From Blautia schinkii DSM 10518 (GTDB taxonomy: Bacteria > Bacillota > Clostridia > Lachnospirales > Lachnospiraceae): a DNA stretch of 64,000 bases. A model generated the notes under the pieces. It did not search any database and had not been told where the DNA came from. It was given only the letters and a program-made list of their open reading frames with translations. The stretch is taken from assembly GCA_000702025.1 (NCBI GenBank), contig KL370852.1:107542-171541 (forward strand), given 5' to 3'. Both the position numbers and the translations under genes were made by a program. Below, piece after piece: positions 1-7,690 of this stretch (positions are counted from its first letter, which is position 1; every line of letters starts with the position of its first letter).

Positions 1-156
1 CCTTCGGCCTGCTTGTAAGGGTCATTTGCTGCTCCCTCGGCCTGCTTGTAAGGATCGTTTGCTGCTCCCTCGGCCTGCTTGTAAGGATCGTTTGCCGCTC
101 CCTCGGCCTGCTTGTAAGGATCGTTTGCCGCTCCCTCGGCCTGCTTGTAAGGATCA
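1..156 (-). repeat. 33-bp in-frame tandem repeat array
   Basis: The core CGGCCTGCTTGTAAGG recurs at 5, 38, 71, 104 and 137, an exact 33-bp period (11 codons). Units differ only by a few bases (GTC/ATC, GCT/GCC), so the array expanded or was homogenised recently. It continues beyond the window start. Confidence 0.95.
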
Positions 157-251
157 TTGCCAGCCGCAACTGCCACCGGGGTGGCGACTCCGCCTGCGGT
201 AAGGCTCAGAGTCAGCATTAAGGACATCAGAAGTTTTGTTCTTTGTTTCAA
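1..251 (-). CDS. Secreted tandem-repeat protein (3' end cut by window edge)
   Basis: The frame begins at a TTG codon (249-251) preceded by a good AGGAGG site and runs off the window start. The first 30 or so residues form a signal peptide: a basic KQRTK start, a hydrophobic LMSLMLTLSLTAGG core and an A-V-A-A end. Then follow at least four to five copies of the 11-residue unit NDPYKQAEGAA with no spacer. I recognise no family. The product should be exported; each unit could be a binding module or a peptide cut from a precursor. It is divergent from a LytTR/GHKL two-component system with a 352-bp shared upstream region. The TTG start is inferred from ribosome-site spacing; no ATG fits. Function unknown. 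Confidence 0.75.
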   Translation of the reverse strand, partial: MKQRTKLLMSLMLTLSLTAGGVATPVAVAAGNDPYKQAEGAANDPYKQAEGAANDPYKQAEGAANDPYKQAEGAANDPYKQAE

Positions 252-319
252 AATATTCTCCTCCTTTTCTATCTCGTACTTTTTAAGCACCACACTGTGT
301 CAGCACTTACAGTGACCAA

Positions 320-380
320 AATATATCACAAATCAATCCCGGCAGCTGAATTCTTGCATAAGCTGTTGTTTTTTTGCATA
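320..380 (-). promoter_or_regulatory. Candidate LytTR-activated promoter of the repeat-protein gene
   Basis: On the minus strand a TATATT -10 (325-320) has no good -35 at the expected place. Immediately upstream lie two direct copies of TATGCAA (360-354 and 380-374), 20 bp apart. A weak -35 with direct repeats about one helical turn-pair apart near -40 and -60 is the usual layout of LytTR-family activated promoters. Binding by the neighbouring regulator is inferred. Confidence 0.45.
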
Positions 381-503
381 AATTGTTACCCTCACAGGTC
401 AAAAAGAAGTATGTCTTATGCATAATGCACAATTCTATTTTCCTCATTTTGTCGATTTTAGCCAAAAGGCCGTCCGGATACTTTTACCAAAGCACAAAAT
501 TGC

Positions 504-591
504 TTGCACACCAGGGGGAAAAGATTATAATATAGAAAAAGGCAGCCCGGAAACATTTGGTACGAAAAATAAGTATGGATAAGGTACGAAA
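504..591 (+). promoter_or_regulatory. Promoter of the LytTR/GHKL operon, with downstream direct repeat
   Basis: TTGCAC (504-509) and TATAAT (526-531) are separated by 16 bp. Downstream, in the untranslated leader, GGTACGAAA occurs twice (559-567 and 583-591), 24 bp apart, which may be a binding site for a regulator. Ribosome site AAAGGAAAGGG precedes the ATG at 604. Confidence 0.6.
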
Positions 592-603
592 GGAAAGGGA
601 CTT

Positions 604-1311
604 ATGATAAGAATAGCAATTGTGGAGGACGAGCAGGAATATATTGATCAGCTGAAAGGCTATCTGCAGGAATACCAAAAGACGGCCGGTGAGGAGATCA
701 ATGTAACCGTATTCCGGGACGGCGACGGAATTACGGCAAAATATAAACCACAGTATGACATTATACTAATGGATATCCAGATGAAGTTTGTAGACGGGAT
801 GACAGCCGCGGAGGAAATCCGCAGCATGGATTCCAAGGTGATCATCATCTTTATTACCAATATGACGCAGTATGCGATCAGAGGGTATAAGGTGGGAGCC
901 ATGGATTATATTCTGAAGCCCGTTTCCTACTTTGCCTTCTGCGAACGTCTCAGTCAGGCAGTGGCAAGGCTGAAAAGACGAAGCAGCACTTTTATCACGA
1001 TCTCAGTGAAGGGCGGAATCCTCCGCCTGGATGCTTCTGATATTTATTATATAGAAAGTCAGGGACATAATCTGATCTATCATACAAGCAGCGGTGACTA
1101 TCTCTCCTCGGGTACCATGAAATCAGCGGAGGAGCAGCTGAGCAAATGCAGCTTTTCAAGAGGAAATAAAAGCTATCTGATAAATCTGGAACACGTGGAA
1201 GGCATTCAGGACAAATGCGCGCAGGTGAAAGGGGAACGGCTGCAGCTGAGCCGCCCGCGCCAAAATGCCTTTATGCAGGATCTTACGAAATACTGGGGTG
1301 AACTAAAATGA
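604..1311 (+). CDS. LytTR-family response regulator (AgrA/VirR type)
   Basis: A 235-residue cytoplasmic transcription regulator. Receiver domain residues 1-120: acidic pocket E8/D9, phospho-acceptor D57 in LMDIQM, T85, and K105 in DYILKP. The LytTR DNA-binding domain covers about 133-233 (from ITISVKGG, with the conserved FSRGNKSYLINL stretch). It overlaps the next gene, a GHKL kinase, by 4 bp (ATGA), so the two are translationally coupled and form one two-component system. Known family members bind pairs of 9-bp direct repeats and often control secreted peptides or bacteriocins. The divergent repeat-protein gene carries such a repeat pair and is the obvious target, but that is inference. Confidence 0.93.
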   Translation: MIRIAIVEDEQEYIDQLKGYLQEYQKTAGEEINVTVFRDGDGITAKYKPQYDIILMDIQMKFVDGMTAAEEIRSMDSKVIIIFITNMTQYAIRGYKVGAMDYILKPVSYFAFCERLSQAVARLKRRSSTFITISVKGGILRLDASDIYYIESQGHNLIYHTSSGDYLSSGTMKSAEEQLSKCSFSRGNKSYLINLEHVEGIQDKCAQVKGERLQLSRPRQNAFMQDLTKYWGELK

Positions 1312-2630
1312 CGGGAATGAATGTTTTGCCGGAAGTATTGCCGGATATTCCGAGAGTCTACACGGCTCTTGCAGAGTGGCTGGCCTGCATAATCTGTCTG
1401 CTGGAGGTACGGCGCAGACTGACAGGCTGGAAATTTGCTGCCGCAGCAGCCGGAGCACTTGTGGTACAGGCCGTTTTTCTGACTCTCACACCGGGATTGG
1501 ATGATTTTCTCTGGATTCTCTGCATGGCCACGGCAGCTGCAATGATGTATTTATTCATCTATCTGTGCGCGGAAATCCAGTGGCGGGATACTGCCTATTT
1601 ATCTATCCGGGCATTTGTGCTTGCGGAATTCGCCGCGTCGCTGGAATGGCAGATTGACTGCTACTTTTCCCGGAGAACCGGCCATATGGGAATTTGGCTT
1701 CATTTATTAATCCTGGTTGTAGTCTTTGGCATCGTGTTTGCAGGATGCGCAAGACTGTACCATAACTATGTGGTTGACGAAGGAGCTCTGAACATCACCA
1801 ACCGTGAGCTGATTTCTTATGCGATCATCGGCCTTGCCATCTTTTTTATGAGCAATCTGGGCTTTGTCTCTACGGGAACTCTGTTCGGCGGCAGCTATGC
1901 GGAGGAAATCTACAACGTGCGTACGCTTGTGGATCTGGGGGGCGTCGCGATCATGTATGCTTACCATGTGCAGCGTGTGGATATGCGCGTACGTTATGAG
2001 TTGGAAAGTGTGCAGGGAATTTTACATAATCAATATGTACAGTATAAGCAGTCCCGGGAAGCCATGGAGGTCATCAATTACAAATATCATGACCTCAAGC
2101 ATCAGATCATTGCGCTGCGGGCGGAGGAAAATCCGGAGAAGCGCAACGAATATCTCGACCAGATGGAGGAGGAGCTGCAGGACTACGAGTCCCAGAACAA
2201 GACGGGCAACAAAATCCTTGACGTCCTGCTGACAACAAAGGGCCTGTACTGCAAGAAGCACGGCATCACCCTCACCTGCGTGGTGGACGGTACTCTGTTT
2301 GAATTTATGAAAACCATGGATATCTGCTCTATATTCGGAAATGCACTGGACAATGCCATTGAGTGTGAGCTGAAAATTCCGGATAAAGAAAAACGTCTGG
2401 TCCATGTATCTGCGTATTCTCAGAAGAACTTTCTTATTATACGCTTTGAAAATTATTATGAAGGAGAAGTTAATCTGGGGGACGGCCTTCCCGCGACGAC
2501 AAAGGAGGACCCCAGATTCCACGGCTACGGGCTGAAAAGCCTGCGTTATACCGTCAACAAATACGGCGGAGCCGTGGATGTAAGCGCACAGGACCAATGG
2601 TTCCATCTGAAAATTTTAATTCCTATGTGA
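1308..2630 (+). CDS. GHKL sensor histidine kinase (AgrC-like)
   Basis: 440 residues. The N-terminal half holds about six hydrophobic segments up to residue 215, as in polytopic peptide-sensing kinases of the AgrC/ComD group. Then comes a short helical linker, the phospho-acceptor motif KYHDLKHQI (H near 261), and a GHKL ATPase domain with an N-box GNALDNAIE (about 344-352) and a glycine-rich GYGLKSL. It should sense an external ligand and phosphorylate the LytTR regulator encoded just upstream. The ligand is unknown. A perfect 17-bp terminator follows 18 bp after the stop, so the operon contains only these two genes. Confidence 0.92.
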   Translation: MTGMNVLPEVLPDIPRVYTALAEWLACIICLLEVRRRLTGWKFAAAAAGALVVQAVFLTLTPGLDDFLWILCMATAAAMMYLFIYLCAEIQWRDTAYLSIRAFVLAEFAASLEWQIDCYFSRRTGHMGIWLHLLILVVVFGIVFAGCARLYHNYVVDEGALNITNRELISYAIIGLAIFFMSNLGFVSTGTLFGGSYAEEIYNVRTLVDLGGVAIMYAYHVQRVDMRVRYELESVQGILHNQYVQYKQSREAMEVINYKYHDLKHQIIALRAEENPEKRNEYLDQMEEELQDYESQNKTGNKILDVLLTTKGLYCKKHGITLTCVVDGTLFEFMKTMDICSIFGNALDNAIECELKIPDKEKRLVHVSAYSQKNFLIIRFENYYEGEVNLGDGLPATTKEDPRFHGYGLKSLRYTVNKYGGAVDVSAQDQWFHLKILIPM

Positions 2631-2647
2631 CAAAGGGATAGAGGGAA

Positions 2648-2694
2648 AACCGCCCGAATTTGTGAAAACAGCACAAATTCGGGCGGTTCTTTTT
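2648..2694 (+). terminator. Rho-independent terminator of the two-component operon
   Basis: Perfect 17-bp stem (2648-2664 with 2672-2688, core CCGCCCGAATTTGTG) followed by CTTTTT. Confidence 0.93.
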
Positions 2695-2782
2695 GGCAAT
2701 TTCAGAGAAAGAAAAGGAGTATCTCTTCAACTTGCGCAAAAAATAAGCAGTTTGTGCGAAAAACTGCACAAGCAATAAGGTT

Positions 2783-2812
2783 TTGATAAAATTAACATTA
2801 ACGTTATAGAAT
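2783..2812 (+). promoter_or_regulatory. Promoter of the GH3 gene
   Basis: TTGATA (2783-2788), 16-bp spacer, TATAGA (2805-2810; or TAGAAT with 18 bp). Upstream, 2731-2775 has imperfect repeats of TTGCGCAAAAAA / TTTGTGCGAAAAA / CTGCACAAGC that could be an operator. Confidence 0.55.
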
Positions 2813-2851
2813 ATCCGGAATTTGAAATACAGGAATAAAAAGGAGGAAATA

Positions 2852-5278
2852 ATGGTGAAACATCAGGATTTACTTTCCAAAATGACTCTGGAAGAAAAGG
2901 CTGCGATTCTAAGTGGAAAGACTGTCTGGGAGACAAGAGACTATCCGCGTTTAAATATCCCATCTATTTTCTGCGCCGATGGCCCTCACGGCATCCGTAA
3001 GCAGGCAGGCGCCGGAGATCATCTTGGGCTGAACGCATCCTTGCCGGCTACTTGTTTTCCTACGGCTGCAACCATCGCCAACAGCTGGGACGAAAAGCTG
3101 GGGGAGGAAATCGGCGTTGCACTGGGTGAGGAGGCAATGGCCCAGGATGTGAATATCGTGCTGGGTCCGGGACTGAATATTAAAAGAAGCCCCCTGTGCG
3201 GACGAAACTTCGAATATTTTTCTGAAGATCCCTATCATGCCGGCAAAATGGCCGCTGCGTATGTAAAAGGGATTCAGAGTCAGGGCGCTTACGCCTGTCC
3301 CAAGCATTTCGCGGTGAACAGCCAGGAGCTGCGCCGTATGGCCATGAACTCTGTTCTTGACGAGCGGACCTTACGTGAGATTTATCTCACCGGATTTGAG
3401 ATTGCCGTCAAGGAAGGCAATGCGAAGTCAATCATGACCAGCTACAATGAAATAAACGGCGTCTATGCCAATGAAAACAACCATCTGCTGCAGGAAATCC
3501 TTCGAGATGAGTGGGGGTTCGACGGCATTGTGATCACTGACTGGGGCGGCTCCAACGATCATATCAAGGGCGTTGCGGCAGGCTCAAACCTGGAAATGCC
3601 CGCACCGGGCCTGGACTCCGCAAGACAGATCTGCGCAGCCATTGAGGACGGAAGTCTGAAAATGGAAGAGCTGGATTCTGTGGTGGACGATCTGCTCGAT
3701 GCGATTCTGACGCTTACGCAAAATGCCAAAAACAAGCCAAAAAGCTTTGACGAAAAAGCCCACCATGAGCTTGCAAAAAAAGCAGCAAGAGAAAGCGCCG
3801 TCCTTTTGAAAAACACAGACCATCTTCTGCCCCTGCCTCCGAAAAGCAGGGTCGCGCTGATCGGAGATTTCGCCGTAGAGCCCAGATATCAGGGCGCAGG
3901 CTCTTCCCTGGTGAACGCCATACAGATGGAAACCATGGAAAAAGTGATTGGGGATTATGACCTCCAGGTAGTAGGAGTCAACCGGGGCTACCAGCGGGAC
4001 GGCAGGGAGGATGCGGTTTTAAGAAAAGCCGCTATCGATCTGGCCGGGATGGCCGACATCGTAATTTACTGTTTCGGACTGGATGAACTGAGCGAATCCG
4101 AAGGATTAGACCGAAACCATATGCGTATTCCCCAGAACCAGATTGATCTGCTGGGAGCAATCGCTCAGGTAAATGCAAATATCGTCGGCGTACTCAGCGC
4201 AGGCTCCTCGGTGGAAATGCCATGGCAGCACTGCTGCAGGGCCATCCTTCACGGTTATCTGAACGGCCAGGCCGGGGCCGGCGCCATTCTCGATCTATTG
4301 ACCGGAAAGGCAAATCCCTCCGGCCGCCTGAATGAGACATACCCTCTGCGGTACGAGGATACCCCGGCCTTCCGCAATTTCCCAAGCACGGAACGTAATG
4401 CGGAGTATCGGGAAAGTATTTACGTAGGATATCGTTATTACGACACTGGAAAAATCCGCGTCCAGTATCCTTTTGGCTACGGATTGTCCTATACCTCCTT
4501 TGAGTATTCCAATCTTCGTGTTGAAGCAGACGAAGCCGTATTCACGCTTAAGAATACCGGAGCCTGTGACGGCGCGGAGGTGGCACAGATGTACGTGTCT
4601 CTTTCCGGAGCTAAGGTGTTCCGCCCTGAGAAAGAGCTGAAGGGCTTCTGCAAAGTATTTCTGAAGGTAGGCGAGAGCAGGGAAGTACGCATTCCCTTTG
4701 ATGATAAGACGTTCCGCTATTGGAATGTGAAGACTAATCAGTGGGAGGTAGAAGGCGGCAGCTACCAAATTCTGATCGGAGCCTGCGTATCCGACATCCG
4801 GCTCCGGGGCAGTGTGGAGGTCAAGGGTACCACCACCGATTTGCCTTACGATGCACAGCAGATGCCCTCCTATTATAACGGCCTGATTCAGCAGGTAGAG
4901 GACAGCGAGTTCGCTGCACTTCTGGGCCACGCAATCCCCCAGGGGAAATGGTCCGGTTTGCTGACGGAGAACGATGCCATCTGCCAGATGTATTACGCAA
5001 GAAACGGCCTTGCCAGATTCATATACCGTATCCTTACAAGGCTCAAGAAAAAAAGCGAAGCAAAAGGGAAACCAAATCTAAATATATTGTTTATCTATAA
5101 TATGCCTTTCCGGGGAATTGCAAAGATGACAAACGGCGCAGTGAGCATGGACATGGTTCACGGGATGGTGGACGCGGTCAACGGCCATTTTCTGCGCGGC
5201 CTGAAAAAGATCATTGGCGGATTTTTTGCAAATTCCAAAGCAAATAAGGCATACGAACGAAAACTGTCGGGCAAATAA
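2852..5278 (+). CDS. Glycoside hydrolase family 3 (beta-glucosidase type) with C-terminal extension
   Basis: About 808 residues from ATG 2852, chosen over an in-frame TTG at 2822 because AGGAGG (2841-2846) sits right before it. No signal peptide, so probably cytoplasmic. The GH3 barrel has the nucleophile D230 in GIVITDWGG and the conserved KHFAVNSQE; the alpha/beta sandwich starts near AVLLKN, followed by a fibronectin-III-like domain. It should release terminal beta-linked glucose or a related sugar. The last ~130 residues are an extra basic, partly amphipathic tail (RFIYRILTRLKKK and FLRGLKKIIGGFF) not needed for catalysis. The next gene, 16 bp on, encodes a membrane protein, so tail and membrane protein may work together. 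Confidence 0.9.
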   Translation: MVKHQDLLSKMTLEEKAAILSGKTVWETRDYPRLNIPSIFCADGPHGIRKQAGAGDHLGLNASLPATCFPTAATIANSWDEKLGEEIGVALGEEAMAQDVNIVLGPGLNIKRSPLCGRNFEYFSEDPYHAGKMAAAYVKGIQSQGAYACPKHFAVNSQELRRMAMNSVLDERTLREIYLTGFEIAVKEGNAKSIMTSYNEINGVYANENNHLLQEILRDEWGFDGIVITDWGGSNDHIKGVAAGSNLEMPAPGLDSARQICAAIEDGSLKMEELDSVVDDLLDAILTLTQNAKNKPKSFDEKAHHELAKKAARESAVLLKNTDHLLPLPPKSRVALIGDFAVEPRYQGAGSSLVNAIQMETMEKVIGDYDLQVVGVNRGYQRDGREDAVLRKAAIDLAGMADIVIYCFGLDELSESEGLDRNHMRIPQNQIDLLGAIAQVNANIVGVLSAGSSVEMPWQHCCRAILHGYLNGQAGAGAILDLLTGKANPSGRLNETYPLRYEDTPAFRNFPSTERNAEYRESIYVGYRYYDTGKIRVQYPFGYGLSYTSFEYSNLRVEADEAVFTLKNTGACDGAEVAQMYVSLSGAKVFRPEKELKGFCKVFLKVGESREVRIPFDDKTFRYWNVKTNQWEVEGGSYQILIGACVSDIRLRGSVEVKGTTTDLPYDAQQMPSYYNGLIQQVEDSEFAALLGHAIPQGKWSGLLTENDAICQMYYARNGLARFIYRILTRLKKKSEAKGKPNLNILFIYNMPFRGIAKMTNGAVSMDMVHGMVDAVNGHFLRGLKKIIGGFFANSKANKAYERKLSGK

Positions 5279-5294
5279 AAAGGAGGAGTAAGCA

Positions 5295-5903
5295 ATGGGA
5301 GCAGTAAAAGAAGCATGGATGGGAATCTGGACTCCGTTTTCCAATAAACATCCAAAGCTGGCAAAATGGATTTATCAGATAGGTTTGTTTTTTATATTCA
5401 GCAATGGTGTGACGATTTTCCAGTATCTGGTGTTTACCTTCCTGCCGGGAATCCTGGGTATGGGCCTGGCGGGCACAGAATTTATGGTACCGAAGGCGGC
5501 GATGAGCCTTTTCGGTGTTGACTTTACCTGGAGTCTGATCGGCACCCCGGTACATTATGATGCAATGGGAGCCGTTGTGATCGGCGGAGGTCTGGGCTAC
5601 ACCATCAGTTACTGGCTGGGAACTTTCCTGGCACAATGCATCAACTTCCCACTCCAGCGTAATATCACGTTCAAGAGTCACGGCAACCCGGTTTACCAGG
5701 CTATGTGGTATTTTATCGCGTGGATTGTGATTTCCCTGATCTGCAACGGATTTAATAACCTCTGGATGCCCATCGCGGCTGCACATGTTTCACCGGCGAT
5801 TTACAACATTCTGGTGACTGTGATCACTGGCGGAGTATCTATGGTAATCTTCTTCTTTGTATTTAAGATTATTTTCCCGGAGGGCGAGGGGAAAAAGAAA
5901 TAA
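5295..5903 (+). CDS. GtrA-like integral membrane protein
   Basis: 202 residues with four clear membrane segments (about 25-60, 88-112, 138-160, 170-192). The stretch QCINFPLQRNITF matches the NFxxxRxxxF signature of the GtrA family (small four-helix proteins linked to lipid-linked sugar movement or cell-surface glycosylation). It is preceded by AGGAGGAG and follows the GH3 gene by 16 bp, so it is co-transcribed. What a GtrA-type protein does beside a beta-glucosidase is not known; anchoring the GH3 tail or moving a glycoconjugate are guesses. Confidence 0.7.
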   Translation: MGAVKEAWMGIWTPFSNKHPKLAKWIYQIGLFFIFSNGVTIFQYLVFTFLPGILGMGLAGTEFMVPKAAMSLFGVDFTWSLIGTPVHYDAMGAVVIGGGLGYTISYWLGTFLAQCINFPLQRNITFKSHGNPVYQAMWYFIAWIVISLICNGFNNLWMPIAAAHVSPAIYNILVTVITGGVSMVIFFFVFKIIFPEGEGKKK

Positions 5904-5956
5904 ATGAAATGTGAAAAGCGGTAATTCTTCTAATTATTCGGATGATCACAAAAAAT

Positions 5957-6002
5957 AAGCTGCGTACTGACTGAAATTTATCAGTTGGTGCGCAGCTTTT
6001 TT
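5957..6002 (+). terminator. Terminator after the GH3/GtrA-like operon
   Basis: AAGCTGCG...CGCAGCTT stem with an inner CTGA/TCAG part, ending in TTTTTT (5997-6002). Confidence 0.88.
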
Positions 6003-6025
6003 CTTGCCTTTTATATCAGTTCATA

Positions 6026-6054
6026 TTGACAATGTTTTCTCGCAATATTATAAT
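6026..6054 (+). promoter_or_regulatory. Consensus sigma-A promoter of the sugar-acid operon
   Basis: TTGACA (6026-6031), exact 17-bp spacer, TATAAT (6049-6054): a perfect consensus promoter, so it must be held down by a repressor. The operator at 6059-6074 fits. Confidence 0.92.
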
Positions 6055-6058
6055 GTAG

Positions 6059-6074
6059 CTATGTTATAACATAG
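6059..6074. promoter_or_regulatory. GntR-type operator 1
   Basis: Perfect 16-bp palindrome CTATGTTATAACATAG, starting 4 bp after the -10 hexamer. Its core TGTTATAACA also occurs downstream of the promoters at 10202 and 11298. Confidence 0.75.
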
Positions 6075-6121
6075 TATCTTTTATAATGTTACATTGAAAC
6101 TTTAAAAGGAGGCACAGCATA

Positions 6122-6700
6122 ATGAACAATTTTAATTGGGACACCAGTTTTTTAGTTGACTTTGATTTAAAAACAGGCATTTCCAAAACCGCAGAGACAA
6201 CAAAACGCCGTCTTTCCCAAATGAAAGACATGTATTATGACCAAAAGGCTGCAGACCGTGTTCTGGCAGATGGCGACCCTGTAATCTATGAATTTCATGA
6301 ACTTGGCTGCCCGGAACGCGCAGGCGACCTCGCTTTTGGAACCACAATTCTATATCCGGGAAAAATCGGAAATGAATATTATTTTACTAAAGGCCATTTC
6401 CACACAATCATTGATACGGCGGAGGTGTACTATACCCTGGACGGTGAGGGCTATATGGTAATGGAAAATCCGGAAGGAGACTGTATTGAAATGCCGCTTG
6501 CAAAGAATCAGGCTGTATATGTGCCCAGAAGATATGCTCACCGTACCGTAAACACAGGCAACACACCTTTGGTACTCTTTTATACCTTTGCTGCTGACGC
6601 CGGCCACGACTATGGAACCATCGAGACAAAGGGCTACCATAAACTAATCATAGAAAAAGATGGAAAGCCGGCTGTAGTCAGCAATCCCAACTGGAAATAG
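6122..6700 (+). CDS. Cupin-type (archaeal-like) glucose-6-phosphate isomerase
   Basis: 192 residues, single cupin barrel of the GPI family. The metal-site motif is visible as KGHFHTIIDTAEVYYTLDGEG, giving two His and one Glu, and a later His lies in VPRRYAHRTVN; the length is typical. It would interconvert an aldose phosphate and a ketose phosphate in the cytoplasm using a bound metal. This metal-cupin form is unusual in Firmicutes, which normally use the unrelated SIS-fold Pgi, so here it is probably a pathway-specific isomerase rather than the housekeeping enzyme. First gene of a four-gene operon; the next starts 2 bp after its stop. Confidence 0.85.
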   Translation: MNNFNWDTSFLVDFDLKTGISKTAETTKRRLSQMKDMYYDQKAADRVLADGDPVIYEFHELGCPERAGDLAFGTTILYPGKIGNEYYFTKGHFHTIIDTAEVYYTLDGEGYMVMENPEGDCIEMPLAKNQAVYVPRRYAHRTVNTGNTPLVLFYTFAADAGHDYGTIETKGYHKLIIEKDGKPAVVSNPNWK

Positions 6701-6702
6701 CG

Positions 6703-7677
6703 ATGAAATCAATCATGACTGTACAAGGTCCTGTATGCCCCGATTCACTTGGTTTCTGCCAAAGCCATGAACATCTTCTGCTTAGCAAAGGAGTTTCCTA
6801 TGAAAGAAATCAGGACCTTTTGATGGATGACATTGAGAAAAGCACTTTAGAAGCACGGCGTCTGCTCTCTGCCGGAGGAAAAACTATTGTGGACGCGCAG
6901 CCCGGAGGGTGCAACCGCATGGAAAGCGGCCTTCTTAAAATTTCCAAAACAACGGGTCTGCATATTGTTGCCTCAACGGGGTTCCACAAGCTTTGCTTTT
7001 ATCCAGAAAATCACTGGCTGTATACAAAATCAGAAGAACAGCTCACCAGAATTTTTCTCAATGAGTTAACAAAGGGCATGTACACAGATATCGACAAAAA
7101 ATTTCATGAGCACAGAATCCAGGCGAAAGCCGGCATTGTAAAAATGGCTCTGGACCGGGAGGGACTCACTCCTATTTACCAAAAGCTTTTTTCAGCCGGA
7201 ACTAAAGCAGCCGTCACTGCCCGCGTACCTATCATGATTCACGTTGAACAAGGGTCTGATCCTCAGGCACTTTTGAAGTTTTTAATGAAATCAGGAGCAG
7301 AGCCGGACCATATGATTTTCTGTCATATGGACCGGGCAGTGAATGATTTAAATGTACATAAGCAGCTTCTAAGTCAGGGAGCCTTTCTCGAATATGATAC
7401 CATCGGCAGATTTAAATACCATGATGACGACAGAGAAGCAGAAATATTCCGTACTATACTGGATGAGGGCTATGAGGAACAGCTACTATTTTCCCTGGAC
7501 ACCACACGTGCCAGGCTTAAAGCATATGACAGTAATGCTGTGGGATTGGATTATCTGCTCACTACCTTTGTTCCATTTCTGATGAAATATGGAATTGAGG
7601 AAAAACAGATTAAAAAAATCTCCCACGATAATTTTGTGAGAGTGTTTACCAAAGGATATGGTAATTCATCTATATAA
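6703..7677 (+). CDS. Phosphotriesterase-family hydrolase (probable sugar lactonase)
   Basis: 324 residues, amidohydrolase TIM barrel of the phosphotriesterase family. Metal ligands visible in order: HxH in SHEHLLL (residues 22-24), the lysine region KAGIVKMA that supplies the carbamylated bridge, His in MIHVEQG, His in FCHMDR and Asp in FSLDTTR. Family members near sugar genes hydrolyse phosphorylated sugar lactones, which fits its place between a sugar-phosphate isomerase and KDPG aldolase. Substrate inferred only. There is no ribosome site of its own beyond the end of the upstream gene (2-bp gap), so it is translationally coupled. Confidence 0.8.
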   Translation: MKSIMTVQGPVCPDSLGFCQSHEHLLLSKGVSYERNQDLLMDDIEKSTLEARRLLSAGGKTIVDAQPGGCNRMESGLLKISKTTGLHIVASTGFHKLCFYPENHWLYTKSEEQLTRIFLNELTKGMYTDIDKKFHEHRIQAKAGIVKMALDREGLTPIYQKLFSAGTKAAVTARVPIMIHVEQGSDPQALLKFLMKSGAEPDHMIFCHMDRAVNDLNVHKQLLSQGAFLEYDTIGRFKYHDDDREAEIFRTILDEGYEEQLLFSLDTTRARLKAYDSNAVGLDYLLTTFVPFLMKYGIEEKQIKKISHDNFVRVFTKGYGNSSI

Positions 7678-7690
7678 TAGGAGAGTTAAA

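Noticed and set aside
1-156. Possible CRISPR array from the regular 33-bp repeats
   Set aside because: The repeats are directly adjacent with no spacers, keep one reading frame and follow a signal peptide. They are coding tandem repeats.
2022-2606. 194-residue minus-strand ORF opposite the GHKL kinase
   Set aside because: Covers the kinase's conserved H-box and ATPase region on the other strand and has no start signals.
6122-6700. Housekeeping phosphoglucose isomerase
   Set aside because: It is in a repressor-controlled catabolic operon and is the small metal-cupin type; a general glycolytic role is unlikely.
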